DNA from: Rhodobacteraceae bacterium F11138
GTDB taxonomy: Bacteria; Pseudomonadota; Alphaproteobacteria; Rhodobacterales; Rhodobacteraceae
Reading direction: 5' to 3'
DNA: 64,000 bases
Assembly: GCA_016521575.1 (NCBI GenBank)
Contig: JAEKDP010000006.1
Span: 186,001-250,000, forward strand
The position numbers and the translations under genes are program-made. The notes under the pieces were generated by a model. It was not told the DNA's origin. It worked only from the letters and a program-made list of their open reading frames with translations, and searched no databases. Below, in pieces: positions 25,907-35,782 of the stretch (within the stretch, counting starts at the first letter, position 1; each line of letters begins with the position of its first letter).

Positions 25907-27612
25907 CACTGGATCAGGCCGTGCAGCATGTCACCGTCACGGATCCGGTTTTTGAACTTGAGCGTGCGGTCGTGCGCGGGACAGAATATCGCGTGTTCAA
26001 GAATATCCCGCCCCATGCGCGCGCGTTGCTGCAGGCCAGCCGGAAAGCACAATCCGATGGCGAAGCCGAGTATCTGGTATACCGGCACGAACGGTGGAGA
26101 TATGATGATTTTGTGAATGATGTGAATGTCATGTCATTCGTTCTTCAACAAAAATTAGGAGTGTCCAAGGGGGATCGGGTTGCTTTGGCAATGCGCAATT
26201 GCCCCGAAGCCCTGATCCTGAGCATGGCGATCGCATCAATAGGCGCAGTGGCGGTTTTTCTGAATGCATGGTGGACCACCGAAGAGCTGGACTATGCATT
26301 GCACGACAGCGCCGCGACGCTGGTTTTTGCCGATGCCGACCGGATCAGACGTATGCAGCCCTTGGTCAACCGTGCCGGGCTTACCCTGATCGGCGTCCGG
26401 GATGGCGAGGCACTGACCGATCCGAGCTATACCAGCCTGTCGCAGAAGATGCGGTCGGTCGAACCGCCGACTGTCGAGATCGATACGGATGACGATTTTG
26501 CGGTGATGTATTCCTCGGGGACCACTGGACGACCCAAAGGTGTCGTTCTGACCCATCGGGGGGCCATGAATGCGGTGTTCACATGGCTCATGCAGGCGGT
26601 GATGGCGCCATTGATCGATCCTCCGCAACCGGGGGCGGCTGAGCCCCCTCGCCCGACGGTTTTGGTAGTCACACCGCTTTTTCATGTGACCGCAACCCAC
26701 CCTCTGTTTCTGCTCAGCCTGCCTGCCGGCGCAAAGCTTACCCTGATGGACAAATGGGATGCGCATGAGGCCGCGCGGATCATTGATCGCGAAAAGATCA
26801 CGCGTTTTCTGGGCGTTCCAACGCAATCCGCCGACCTTGTTCGTGCTTCAAAAGACCTTGCTACCAAGCTGGAAACACTGAATTATCTCGGATCTGGGGG
26901 CGCGAAAAGACCCGCCGCGCAGGTTGACGTGCTGACCCGGCATTTTCCCGCTGCGAACATCGCGACCGGTTGGGGTATGACCGAAACCAATGCCAACGGG
27001 ATCGGCATGATGGGCCAGGATTATGTCGATCGGCCTGGCTGTGCCGGGCGGCTGTATCCTCCGGTGCAGGATCTGAAGTTTCTGGATGACGCTGGCGCAG
27101 AGGTTCCAACGGGTCAAATGGGTGAAATCACCGTGAAAAGCCCCTGCAACATGCGCTGCTACCTGAACAAGCCCGAAGCGACCGCACAGGTTCTTTCGGA
27201 CGGCTGGCTGCGCACCGGCGATCTGGGGTTCATCGACACCGAAGGGTATGTGACGATCGTGGATCGCAAGAAAAACATCATCATACGTGGCGGTGAAAAT
27301 ATCGCCTGCCTCGATGTCGAAGACGCGTTGCACCGCCATCCGGCCATCGCCGAAGCTTGTGTCTTTTCGATACCGGATGAACGTCTGGGCGAAATCGTTG
27401 GGGCCGCGGTTCAGACGTACCCGGGGTGCGAGACTTCGGGCGACGACTTGCGGGCCTTTCTTGCCGGCCATATCGCCCGGTTCAAGATTCCCGCACACAT
27501 CTGGTGCCAAACAAGCGCCCTGCCCCGTGGCGCAACCGACAAGATAGACCGCCGCGCATTGCGCGCGATGTGCCTGAAGACCCTGCAAGAGACCGAGAAC
27601 GCAGCGTCATGA
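25894..27612 (+). CDS. AMP-forming acyl-CoA synthetase
   Basis: Activates a carboxylic acid through an acyl-adenylate to its CoA thioester. 572 residues of the ANL superfamily: A3 MYSSGTTGRPKGVVLTH, A5 GWGMTETNANG, A7/A8 RTGDLGFIDTEG and VDRKKNIIIRGGENI, A10 lysine in PRGATDKIDRR. Start either ATG 25894 (weak TGGA, spacing 7) or ATG 25903, which overlaps a short leader frame. It heads an operon with an ACAD10/11-type dehydrogenase and two SDRs, so the acid is probably a branched or hydroxylated short or medium chain; the identity is unknown. Confidence 0.93.
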   Translation: MGAMTLDQAVQHVTVTDPVFELERAVVRGTEYRVFKNIPPHARALLQASRKAQSDGEAEYLVYRHERWRYDDFVNDVNVMSFVLQQKLGVSKGDRVALAMRNCPEALILSMAIASIGAVAVFLNAWWTTEELDYALHDSAATLVFADADRIRRMQPLVNRAGLTLIGVRDGEALTDPSYTSLSQKMRSVEPPTVEIDTDDDFAVMYSSGTTGRPKGVVLTHRGAMNAVFTWLMQAVMAPLIDPPQPGAAEPPRPTVLVVTPLFHVTATHPLFLLSLPAGAKLTLMDKWDAHEAARIIDREKITRFLGVPTQSADLVRASKDLATKLETLNYLGSGGAKRPAAQVDVLTRHFPAANIATGWGMTETNANGIGMMGQDYVDRPGCAGRLYPPVQDLKFLDDAGAEVPTGQMGEITVKSPCNMRCYLNKPEATAQVLSDGWLRTGDLGFIDTEGYVTIVDRKKNIIIRGGENIACLDVEDALHRHPAIAEACVFSIPDERLGEIVGAAVQTYPGCETSGDDLRAFLAGHIARFKIPAHIWCQTSALPRGATDKIDRRALRAMCLKTLQETENAAS

Positions 27613-27732
27613 CAGTATCGGCATATGGCTTTCGCCGCAGATGCGATACGTTTTCAACAGGTTCGCAAGCCCGGAAATACCCCGGATAAAGAACATTCAC
27701 GGCCGCATGTGCGGTCAAAGGGAGAGCACTGC

Positions 27733-29040
27733 ATGTCGATGGCAAAACACCCGCCGGAAATGAACAATCTGACCATGTCCGAAAGCGCGCGCCCGTTGCT
27801 GGACGCCGTGGTTCAGCATATCCGCGAAAACGTCGATCCGATAACCGATGAATTTTATCGGTTGGGGCACGGACGGGCGGATCGGTGGTCCTATGCGCCG
27901 GGGCAACTGGACTTGCTGGAGACGGCGAAAAAGAAAGCCCGTGAAAACGGGTTGTGGAATTTCTTTTTGCCGAACGCTCAAACCGGCGAGGGCCTTTCGA
28001 ACCTGGACTATGCCTATATTGCCGCCGAATTGGGAAAGAATCCCCTGGCGTCTGAGACGCTGAATTGTTCGGCCCCCGATACGGGCAACATGGAAGTGCT
28101 TGAACGTGTGGGCACACCGGAACAAAAGGAACGCTGGCTCAAGCCGCTGTTGAACGGCGAAATCCGATCGGCCTATGCGATGACCGAGCCGAATGTCGCC
28201 AGTTCCGACGCCAGGAACATCTCGACCAGTGCCGTTCTGGATGGCGATGACTGGGTCATCAATGGCGAGAAATTCTATATCTCCGGTGCTGGAGATCCCC
28301 GTTGCAAGATCATGATTACAATGGTGAAAACCTCTCCTGAGGCGGAAACATTCAAGCAGCAGTCGCAAATCCTGGTGCCGATGGACACGCCGGGTGTGAC
28401 CATCGTGGGGCCGATGCATGTGTTCGGCCATGACGATGCACCGCACGGGCATATGCATATCAAACTGGACAATGTCCGGGTGCCCAAGGAAAACATGCTT
28501 CTGGGCGAAGGCCGTGGGTTCGAGATCAGCCAGCTGCGTCTTGGCCCAGGGCGCATTCATCATTGTATGCGCTCCATCGGGGCGGCGGACAAGGCATTGG
28601 ACATGATGCTGGATCGCGCGATCAATCGACAGGCGTTCGGCAAACGTATCGTCGATCTGGGCAAGAACATGGAAACCATTTCCCGCGCCCGGATCGATAT
28701 CGAAGCGATGCGCATGATGGTGCTCAAGGCGGCCCGCGCAATGGATGTGCTGGGCAACAAGGAAGCCAGGATCTGGGTTTCGGCGGTCAAGGCGATGGTT
28801 CCCGAGCGCGTCTGTCAGATCATCGACCAATCCATGCAGGTGCATGGTGCCGCAGGCATGTCGCAATGGTTCCCGCTGTCGGAAATGTATACCGGGCAGC
28901 GGACCTTGCGTTTTGCCGACGGGCCGGACGAAGTCCATCACCATGTCGTCGCCCGCGCCGAAGTTCAGGGTTTTCAGGATTCCAATGACCGGCAGACCGC
29001 CAGCGGTACGGCGCGCGGACGCATGTTTGAGGGACCATGA
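27733..29040 (+). CDS. Acyl-CoA dehydrogenase of the ACAD10/ACAD11 type
   Basis: 435 residues. By recall it resembles the C-terminal half of vertebrate ACAD11 closely: LNCSAPDTGNMEVLERVG, AMTEPNVASSDARNI, GRGFEISQLRLGPGRIHHCM and LRFADGPDEVHHHVVA. In this branch the usual catalytic Glu position is an Asp (D396, in FADGP). ACAD10/11 enzymes and bacterial LvaC act on 4-phosphoacyl-CoA intermediates made by a partner kinase, moving a 4-hydroxy group into a form fit for beta-oxidation. A matching kinase gene lies at 41.4-42.4 kb. ATG 27733 follows GGAGAG by six bases; the stop overlaps the next gene (ATGA). Confidence 0.92.
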   Translation: MSMAKHPPEMNNLTMSESARPLLDAVVQHIRENVDPITDEFYRLGHGRADRWSYAPGQLDLLETAKKKARENGLWNFFLPNAQTGEGLSNLDYAYIAAELGKNPLASETLNCSAPDTGNMEVLERVGTPEQKERWLKPLLNGEIRSAYAMTEPNVASSDARNISTSAVLDGDDWVINGEKFYISGAGDPRCKIMITMVKTSPEAETFKQQSQILVPMDTPGVTIVGPMHVFGHDDAPHGHMHIKLDNVRVPKENMLLGEGRGFEISQLRLGPGRIHHCMRSIGAADKALDMMLDRAINRQAFGKRIVDLGKNMETISRARIDIEAMRMMVLKAARAMDVLGNKEARIWVSAVKAMVPERVCQIIDQSMQVHGAAGMSQWFPLSEMYTGQRTLRFADGPDEVHHHVVARAEVQGFQDSNDRQTASGTARGRMFEGP

Positions 29041-29813
29041 CAGTGGGGCTGTTTGATCTGACCGGCAAGGTTGCGGTTCTGACCGGCGCGTCCAAGGGCA
29101 TGGGGCTGCATATGGCCACAGCTCTGGCGCAGCACGGGGCCAAGGTGGTGATTTCTGCCCGCAAACAGGATCAACTGGACGCTGCCGCCGCGCAAATCAA
29201 TGCCGAAACCGGTGCTGATCGGGCCATCGGCGTGGCGGCGAATGTCGGCCACAAGGATCAGTTGCAGGCGCTGGTGGATACAACCCGCGCCCGGGTTGGC
29301 CCTATCGACATCGTCGTCGGAAATGCCGGGGTAAACCCCTATTACGGTCCGACCTCGGCCATCCCCGATGCGGCCTATGAAAAGACCATGACCGCGAATG
29401 TGCAGTCAAATCTGTGGTTGGCGCGGATGGCGGTGCCGGACATGGTTGAAAAGGGCGCGGGGTCGATGATGTTTACCAGTTCCATCGGAGCATTCCAGCC
29501 ATCGGTGACGCTGGGCACCTATGGGATGTCGAAGTTGGCCCTGATTGGTCTCGTGCGCAATCTCGCGGCCGAGTTCGGACCAAAAGGCGTGCGGTTCAAC
29601 GCCATCTGTCCCGGCCTGGTGAAAACCGATTTTGCGCGCGAATTATGGGACAATCCCGAAGTCGAGGAACGGATCAAACAAGACATCCCCCTGCGTCGGT
29701 TGGGGGAACCCCGGGATTTCGAAGGGCTGGCGGTCTTTCTGGCATCGGATGCCAGCCGGTACATGACCGGACAGACTTTGACCGTCTGTGGCGGCTCGAA
29801 CATGTGGGCATGA
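29037..29813 (+). CDS. Short-chain dehydrogenase/reductase (operon SDR 1)
   Basis: 258 residues of the classical SDR family: cofactor motif TGASKGMG near residue 17, NAG in VVGNAGVNPYYG, catalytic Y162 and K166 (YGMSK), and CPGLVKTDFAREL at the substrate loop. It probably oxidises or reduces a hydroxyacyl intermediate with NAD(P). It overlaps the dehydrogenase gene by four bases and is followed 10 bases later by SDR 2, so all are co-transcribed. Confidence 0.92.
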   Translation: MTVGLFDLTGKVAVLTGASKGMGLHMATALAQHGAKVVISARKQDQLDAAAAQINAETGADRAIGVAANVGHKDQLQALVDTTRARVGPIDIVVGNAGVNPYYGPTSAIPDAAYEKTMTANVQSNLWLARMAVPDMVEKGAGSMMFTSSIGAFQPSVTLGTYGMSKLALIGLVRNLAAEFGPKGVRFNAICPGLVKTDFARELWDNPEVEERIKQDIPLRRLGEPRDFEGLAVFLASDASRYMTGQTLTVCGGSNMWA

Positions 29814-29823
29814 GGATAGCGCG

Positions 29824-30594
29824 ATGGAACTGAAGAATAAGATCGTTGTCGTCACGGGGGCCGCCAGCGGCATCGGTCGTTCGCTGGCGTTGCGCTTTGC
29901 CCGGGAAGGCGCGGCCAAGGTCGTTTGCGCCGACATCAACCTTTCCGGTGCTCAGGAAACCGCCAACCGGGTGGATGGCCTGGCGGTCGCCGTCAACGTC
30001 GGAGTCGAAGCAGACATCAAGGCCCTGATCGAACGGGTCGAAACCGAAATCGGCCCGATTGACCTGTTTTGCTCGAACGCCGGGATTCTGGTTGCCGGGG
30101 GCATGGAGGTCGAAAACGAGGACTGGCAACGCATCTGGGATATCAATGTGATGTCCCATATCTGGGCGGCGCGCCATCTTGTACCGCGCATGACGGCGCG
30201 CGGCGGGGGGTATCTGCTGAATACTTCGTCGGCCGCCGGGCTGCTGAATCAGATCGGCTGCGCGCCATACGGCGTCACCAAACACGCCGCTGTCGCCGTT
30301 GCCGAATGGCTGGCCATGACCCATGGCGATGATGGCATCAAGGTGTCGGTTCTCTGCCCACAGGCCGTGCGCAGCGAGATGACGCGCGGTCACGAAGACT
30401 CGGTTGCGGCCCTCGATGGGTTGCTGGAACCGGAAATCGTGGCCGAGGCCTGTGTCGAGACGATCCGAAACGAGACCTTTTTGGTCCTGCCGCATCCCGA
30501 AGTCTTGCAATATATGCGGCTCAAGGCGGAAAATTACGATCGCTGGCTTGGGGGAATGCGAAAACTCAACCGCAAATACGGGAAGCCCGTTTAA
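29824..30594 (+). CDS. Short-chain dehydrogenase/reductase (operon SDR 2)
   Basis: 256 residues, classical SDR: TGAASGIGRSLALRFA cofactor loop, CSNAGILVAGG, catalytic Y149 and K153 (YGVTK). The C-terminal part (MRLKAENYDRWLGGMRKLNRK) is longer and more basic than in SDR 1. ATG 29824 begins the family N-terminus MELKNKIVVVTG. Last gene of the ligase-dehydrogenase-SDR-SDR operon, convergent with tesB. Confidence 0.92.
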   Translation: MELKNKIVVVTGAASGIGRSLALRFAREGAAKVVCADINLSGAQETANRVDGLAVAVNVGVEADIKALIERVETEIGPIDLFCSNAGILVAGGMEVENEDWQRIWDINVMSHIWAARHLVPRMTARGGGYLLNTSSAAGLLNQIGCAPYGVTKHAAVAVAEWLAMTHGDDGIKVSVLCPQAVRSEMTRGHEDSVAALDGLLEPEIVAEACVETIRNETFLVLPHPEVLQYMRLKAENYDRWLGGMRKLNRKYGKPV

Positions 30595-30799
30595 TACCGG
30601 TTTCTTGTGCGCGATACCTCTGAACTGGTTTTGCAAATTTCCATGTGCGAAATCGTTTCAGGTTGATATGCGTATTAATTTTCGCGCGACCCCATGATGC
30701 GCAGGGCATTCTAGCCATTTCTTCACACGCTAGGACAATCCTCACGTCTGCATCTTGCAAAATTGCAACAATGTCCTGTATTTTGGCGGTGTCGTGCAG

Positions 30800-31663
30800 T
30801 TATTTTCGCTTTGGTCTTACCAGCCCTTCCTGTGCGACGCTGGCGACCAGATTGCCGTCGTGGCTAAAGATCTTTCCGCGATTGAAAGCACGCCCGCCGC
30901 CGGTGAACGGTGCGTCCATCGTGTACAGATGCCAGTTCTCGAACCGGATCGGCGCATGAAACCACATGGCGTGGTCCAGGCTGGCGCTCATGACTTCGCC
31001 TTTGAACCAGGTCAAACCATGGGGACGCAGCGACGAGCCAAGCAGGTTCATGTCCGACGCATAGGCCAGCAGGATATGTTGCATCCTGGGGTCCGCGCCC
31101 GCGGCGTCTTCCATCCGGAACCAAAGATGATTGACGTCATCGACGGGCACGGGATTCAACAGATCGCGCGGGGCGACTTCGCGAACCTCGATGGGGCGCG
31201 GACGCAGGAAATCGGCGCGATAGGGTTCGGGCACCTGCCGCGCATATTGATCCCGCAGGTCCTCGCGGTTCAACAGCCCTTGTGGTCCTTCGACCTGTGG
31301 CATCGGGTGCTGATAGTCCCAGCCCTCTTCATCGATGTGGAATGACGCGGACATATTCAGGATCTGTTTGCCGTGCTGGATCGCCACGACGCGGCGCGTC
31401 GTGAAGCTGCCACCATCGCGCGCGCGGTCCACGCTGTAGATCACCGGAATACTGGGATCGCCGGGGCGAATGAAATAGGCGTGCAGCGAATGACACAACC
31501 GATCCGGGACCGTATTGTAGGCGGCCGCCAGGGCCTGCGCGATCACATGACCGCCGAAGATACGGGTGCTGGTTTCGCCGCCCGAGCCGATGCCGCGAAA
31601 CAGATCGACTTCCAACTGTTCGATTCTCAGAAGATCCAGCAGCTCCTGCGAGACGTCATTCAT
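30800..31663 (-). CDS. tesB: Acyl-CoA thioesterase II
   Basis: Hydrolyses acyl-CoA to free acid and CoA. 287 residues, double hotdog fold: FRGIGSGGETSTRIFGGHVI and HAYFIRPGDPSIPVIYSVDR in the first half; AYASDMNLLGSSLRPHG and DHAMWFHAPIR in the second, which carries the conserved Asp. It follows acetoacetyl-CoA synthetase on the same strand with a 26-base gap. In a catabolic region it may release stalled CoA esters. Confidence 0.93.
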   Translation of the reverse strand: MNDVSQELLDLLRIEQLEVDLFRGIGSGGETSTRIFGGHVIAQALAAAYNTVPDRLCHSLHAYFIRPGDPSIPVIYSVDRARDGGSFTTRRVVAIQHGKQILNMSASFHIDEEGWDYQHPMPQVEGPQGLLNREDLRDQYARQVPEPYRADFLRPRPIEVREVAPRDLLNPVPVDDVNHLWFRMEDAAGADPRMQHILLAYASDMNLLGSSLRPHGLTWFKGEVMSASLDHAMWFHAPIRFENWHLYTMDAPFTGGGRAFNRGKIFSHDGNLVASVAQEGLVRPKRK

Positions 31664-31689
31664 GCCAAGTTTTCCCTGTCACAACGGCG

Positions 31690-33645
31690 TTAATTGCGCG
31701 CCCGATGATATTCTATGAAGGCATCCAAACTGTCGGCATTGGCCATGGCATCCCGATTGACGACCGTGTTCGGATCGCCGCCCAACAGCAGTTTCTTGAC
31801 GGGAACTTCCAGTTTTTTTCCCGAAATCGTGCGCGGGATTTCTTTGATCTGAACGATCTCGCTGGGCACGAACCGGGCGGAAACCGCTGTTCGGATTGCC
31901 TGATTGATGCGCTCCTTCAGCCCGTCGTCCAGACGTTTGTCGTCGGGAAGAACAACGAACAGGGGCATGAAGCTGTCCCGGCCCAGAAATTCAAGATCAA
32001 CGACCAGCGAATCCAGCACTTCGTCCAGCCCTTCGACGGCCTGATAGATTTCGGAACTTCCCAACCGCAGCCCCTTGCGGTTGATGGTGGCGTCGGACCG
32101 GCCATAGATGACGGCCCCGCCTTCGGGTGTGATTTCGATCCAGTCGCCATGCCGCCAGATGCCGGGGTAGGTATCAAAGTAGCTGCCATGCAGGCGGCTG
32201 CCGTCGGTATCGCCCCAGAAAAACAGGGGCATGGAAGGCAAAGGTTCGGTACAGACCAGTTCACCGACCTCGCCGATCAGCTCGTGTCCTGCCTCGTCAA
32301 AGGCGCGCACCGCATTGCCCAGAAAGCGGCACTGCATTTCGCCCGCCCGCACCGGCAGCATCGGGTTGCCCCCGACGAATCCACCGCACAGATCGGTGCC
32401 GCCGGAAATGGGCGCCAGCCAGACATCCGATTTCACCGCGTTGTACACCCATTCATACCCATCCGAAGTCAGCGGTGAACCGGTGGATCCCAGCCCGCGC
32501 AATGCCGCAAGATCCAGCACATCACCGGGGCGAATTCCTGCTTTCATGCAACCGGTATAAAAGGCGGCCCCGGCTCCGAAGAAACTGATTTCGTGATCCG
32601 AAACAAAACGCCAGACCGTTTTCAGATCGGGATAATTCGGGGCACCATCGAACATCGCCAATGTCGCCCCCTGCCCCAGCGAAATCAGTTGCGAGTTCCA
32701 CATGATCCAACCCGAGGACGTCAGCCAGCAGTACCGATCCTGCGGTCCAAGATCGTGGTGCAGTGACTGTTTGGCGCCTTCGATCAGAATTCCGCCATGG
32801 CCATGAGCGATGGGTTTCGGATCGCCCGTCGTCCCCGACGAATACACCACCCACAAGGGATGATCGAACGGGACCTGGGCAAATTCCAGGTCTGCCTTGT
32901 CGTTCAGCAGGTCCTGCCATCGGGTCTGATCCGGGGACGATTCATTGCGCGCGGAAATCAGGATCCGCTGTTCCAGCGTGGGCAGCCCGCCGGCGATTTC
33001 GGCCACAACCGCGCTTCGGTCGATCATCTTTCCAGCGTGGACATACCCGTCCTGCGCAATCAGGACTTTCGGTTCGATCTGCCGGAACCGGTCCAGAATA
33101 GCCACATGCCCCATATCCGGAGAACACAGAGACCAGATTGCCCCAAGACTGGCGGTGGCCAGAAAGGCGATCATGGCCACCTCTGTATTAGGCAGGATTG
33201 CAACAACCCGGTCGCCCTGCCCGACCCCCATGCCGCGCAACCGCGCCGCTACGCTGGCAACCTGTGAGGCCAGTTCATCCCAAGTCAGTTCGCTTTGGCC
33301 AAAGGTTTCCGAATGAACGATCAGCGCAGTCCTGTCGGGGGTTTTCTGCGCTTGCCGAAGCATTTGGCTGGCAAAGTTGACGTAGGCCTGGGGAAACCAG
33401 CGCGCGCCGGGCATGTCCCGGTCGCTCAGAATGCAATCGAAATCCGTACTGGATTGCAGATCGAAAAAAGACCAGATGGCCGACCAGAACTCTTCCAGGT
33501 CCGTGATGCTCCAGTCCCAGAGGGCGTTGTAGTCGTCAAATTCCAAACCACGTTCGGCTTTCAGCCAGCGCATGAAAGCAGCCATTCGCGTCGCTTCGCG
33601 CTGTTTCCGGGTTGGGGTCCACAGGATGGGGCGTGTCTGGGTCAT
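31690..33645 (-). CDS. aacS: Acetoacetate-CoA ligase (acetoacetyl-CoA synthetase)
   Basis: Activates acetoacetate to acetoacetyl-CoA with ATP. 651 residues, the standard AacS length. It has the N-terminal ACAS region (FYNALWDWS-like DDYNALWDWSITDLEEFW), P-loop VVYSSGTTGDPKPIAHGHGG and the C-terminal catalytic-lysine segment TISGKKLEVPVKKLL. It starts in a four-base overlap with the serine-hydrolase gene. Together with tesB this points to ketone-body-like or branched-chain catabolism feeding acetoacetyl-CoA. Confidence 0.95.
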   Translation of the reverse strand: MTQTRPILWTPTRKQREATRMAAFMRWLKAERGLEFDDYNALWDWSITDLEEFWSAIWSFFDLQSSTDFDCILSDRDMPGARWFPQAYVNFASQMLRQAQKTPDRTALIVHSETFGQSELTWDELASQVASVAARLRGMGVGQGDRVVAILPNTEVAMIAFLATASLGAIWSLCSPDMGHVAILDRFRQIEPKVLIAQDGYVHAGKMIDRSAVVAEIAGGLPTLEQRILISARNESSPDQTRWQDLLNDKADLEFAQVPFDHPLWVVYSSGTTGDPKPIAHGHGGILIEGAKQSLHHDLGPQDRYCWLTSSGWIMWNSQLISLGQGATLAMFDGAPNYPDLKTVWRFVSDHEISFFGAGAAFYTGCMKAGIRPGDVLDLAALRGLGSTGSPLTSDGYEWVYNAVKSDVWLAPISGGTDLCGGFVGGNPMLPVRAGEMQCRFLGNAVRAFDEAGHELIGEVGELVCTEPLPSMPLFFWGDTDGSRLHGSYFDTYPGIWRHGDWIEITPEGGAVIYGRSDATINRKGLRLGSSEIYQAVEGLDEVLDSLVVDLEFLGRDSFMPLFVVLPDDKRLDDGLKERINQAIRTAVSARFVPSEIVQIKEIPRTISGKKLEVPVKKLLLGGDPNTVVNRDAMANADSLDAFIEYHRARN

Positions 33646-34883
33646 GAGAGAATTGCACCATGTACCAATGTCTTGAGTTCCGCCCGGTTCGGATAGGAAC
33701 TGGACGGGGCGAGTTGGGTGAAGAAAACGACCGACAGGTCCAGCGTGCGATCCACCCAGAAGAACGTAGAGGCCATACCACCCCAGCTGAAATCCCCGAC
33801 GCTGCTGGGTGCGCCCGTCAGAGCAGGATCAAGAACCACGGCCCCCCCCAATCCGAACCCCATGCCCGACATCGGCTGTTCGGCAAAGCTGTGCGGACCC
33901 ATTGACGCAATGTCGCCGGGCAGATGGTTGCGCATCATGAAATCCACGGTTTTTGGCCCCAGAATGCGGCCATTGCGATGATCGCCCCCCTGGCGCAGCA
34001 TTTCGGCAAACCGCATGTAGTCGTCGATCGGCCCCACAAGCCCGCCGCCGCCGGAAAAGAGCGTCGTTGCTTCGAACGGCGATGACCCGGCCTGGTCGCT
34101 CAGGCGCAGCGTTTCGCCGCCCTGCCTGGCATCGTTCAGCGCCATGGCCGAGCCTTCCAGCGGCGTGTAGAGCGATGCAAAACGGTCCTTCTGGCTGTCA
34201 GAGACCACAAATCCGGTATTGGACATGCCAAGCGGGTTGAGGATATGCTCGGCAAAAAAGACGTCCAGTTCCTGCCCTGAAACAACTTCGATCACCCGTC
34301 CCAGAACATCGATACCGACCGAGTATTCCCATCGCGTCCCCGGTTTGAAGGCGAGAGGCAGATCAGCGATCTGATCGGCCAGATCTGCCAGACATCCCTG
34401 ATCGGGAGCAAAGATGGCTTTCCGTGCCTCCATCTCGCGCGCCAGAACGCCGGGGTTGAATGGATAGCTCAGACCGCTGGTATGGGTCATCAACTGGCGC
34501 AAGGTCGGACAGGGGCTGGGTTCGACCTGATCGGCCCGCTCCGCGCCCGGGATCAGCGCGGTCATGTTTTTGAAGGACGGTAGAAAATCGCTGACTGGCG
34601 CATCCAGGTGAAACAGCCCCAGTTCGGCCAGCATCATCGCGGCCACGGTCGTGACCGGCTTGGTCATCGAATAGATCCGCACCAGTGTATCGCGTTGAAA
34701 TGGCGTGTGGTTTTCGATGCTGCGCTGGCCGGTTGCGTGGAAATAGACTTCGCGTCCCCCCCGCGCGATCAGCACCGAAGAGCCCGCGAATTTACGTTCC
34801 TGGACATAACGGTCCATCCAGGTGGCGATCCGTTTCAATCGTGCCGGATCAAATCCGGCTTCGCTGGGTCTTGCCGTTTTCAA
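33642..34883 (-). CDS. Family VIII serine hydrolase (beta-lactamase-related esterase)
   Basis: 413 residues. The Ser-x-x-Lys motif is SMTK in RIYSMTKPVTTVAAMMLAE; the Tyr motif is YSVG in WEYSVGIDVLGRVIE; a C-terminal WGGMASTFFWVD closes the active site. This is the EstB/class-C-like group, mostly esterases rather than true beta-lactamases, and no export signal is visible. The start is a TTG at 34883 with AAGGAG seven bases upstream. First gene of the operon with aacS and tesB; it could free an acid from an ester for the pathway. Confidence 0.9.
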   Translation of the reverse strand: MKTARPSEAGFDPARLKRIATWMDRYVQERKFAGSSVLIARGGREVYFHATGQRSIENHTPFQRDTLVRIYSMTKPVTTVAAMMLAELGLFHLDAPVSDFLPSFKNMTALIPGAERADQVEPSPCPTLRQLMTHTSGLSYPFNPGVLAREMEARKAIFAPDQGCLADLADQIADLPLAFKPGTRWEYSVGIDVLGRVIEVVSGQELDVFFAEHILNPLGMSNTGFVVSDSQKDRFASLYTPLEGSAMALNDARQGGETLRLSDQAGSSPFEATTLFSGGGGLVGPIDDYMRFAEMLRQGGDHRNGRILGPKTVDFMMRNHLPGDIASMGPHSFAEQPMSGMGFGLGGAVVLDPALTGAPSSVGDFSWGGMASTFFWVDRTLDLSVVFFTQLAPSSSYPNRAELKTLVHGAILS

Positions 34884-35079
34884 ACCGGGTCTCCTTGTGC
34901 CATGTCAGCAGATCATTCCCTGTCACCCTCTGCCCCCGGTCCATACGGTTGTCCCAAGCGGCCGCAGCGGTTTTCACCGCCGACTATCGGGCTTTCTGAA
35001 CCTGTTCACAACCTGACAATGACCATGTTTCTGCCGGAATGTCCAAACCGGCGCGCCTTGGGCCGATTTCACAAGGGGC

Positions 35080-35781
35080 TCAGACTTCGAGCCATTCCTT
35101 GCGAACGTCTTCGCGCGCGCGCAGCTCATCCGGGGTGCCTTCGAACACCATATGGCCATGGCCCATCACATAGACCCGATGCGCGATATCCATCGCGATC
35201 GACAATTTCTGTTCCACCAGCAAGGTTGCGATGCCGCGCCGGGCGATTTCCTGCAACAGTTCTGCCACACGTTGAACCATCTGCGGCGACAGGCCTTCGG
35301 TCGGTTCGTCGATCATGACCAGATCGGGATCGCCAATCAGGGTGCGGCACATGGTCAGCATCTGCTGTTCGCCACCGGACAGGACCGAAGCCTCGACATC
35401 CGCCCGGCGTTGCAGGTTTTCGAACATGTCGAACATGTCCTGCATCGACCAGCGGCCGGTGCCGTCTTTCTGGCCCGGCTTCAGACCCAGGATCAGGTTT
35501 TGCCGCGTGGTCAGCCCGGGAAAGACATCGCGGTTCTCGGGCACATATCCAATGCCCAGATTGGCGATCTCAAAGGCTTTCTTGCCTGCGATTTCCTGCC
35601 CCTTGAAACGAACCGAGCCTTCCGGCGCGACTTCGCCCATGATCGCCTTGCAGGTGGTCGAGCGCCCGACCCCGTTGCGGCCCAGCAATGCGACGATCTC
35701 GCCTTCCTGGATGTTCAGGTTCACCCCCTGCAGGATGTGCGATTTGCCATAGAAGGCGTGCAGGTCCGATACGTCCAGCAT
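35080..35781 (-). CDS. livF: Liv importer 2: ATP-binding protein LivF with Walker A Lys-to-Arg change
   Basis: 233 residues. Walker A reads GRNGVGRST, so residue 40 is Arg (codon at 35662-35664) where almost all ABC ATPases have the catalytic Lys. The signature VLSGGEQQML and Walker B LVMIDEPTEGLSP are intact. ATG 35781 starts the family N-terminus MLDVSDLHAFYG; the frame upstream is read-through of the livG region. Last gene of importer 2. ATP hydrolysis may rest on LivG, or Arg may be tolerated. Confidence 0.93.
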   Translation of the reverse strand: MLDVSDLHAFYGKSHILQGVNLNIQEGEIVALLGRNGVGRSTTCKAIMGEVAPEGSVRFKGQEIAGKKAFEIANLGIGYVPENRDVFPGLTTRQNLILGLKPGQKDGTGRWSMQDMFDMFENLQRRADVEASVLSGGEQQMLTMCRTLIGDPDLVMIDEPTEGLSPQMVQRVAELLQEIARRGIATLLVEQKLSIAMDIAHRVYVMGHGHMVFEGTPDELRAREDVRKEWLEV

Positions 35782-35782
35782 G

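Noticed and set aside
33642-34883. Beta-lactamase resistance gene
   Set aside because: SMTK and YSVG motifs and operon context fit a family VIII esterase; no signal peptide and no KTG-type resistance context.
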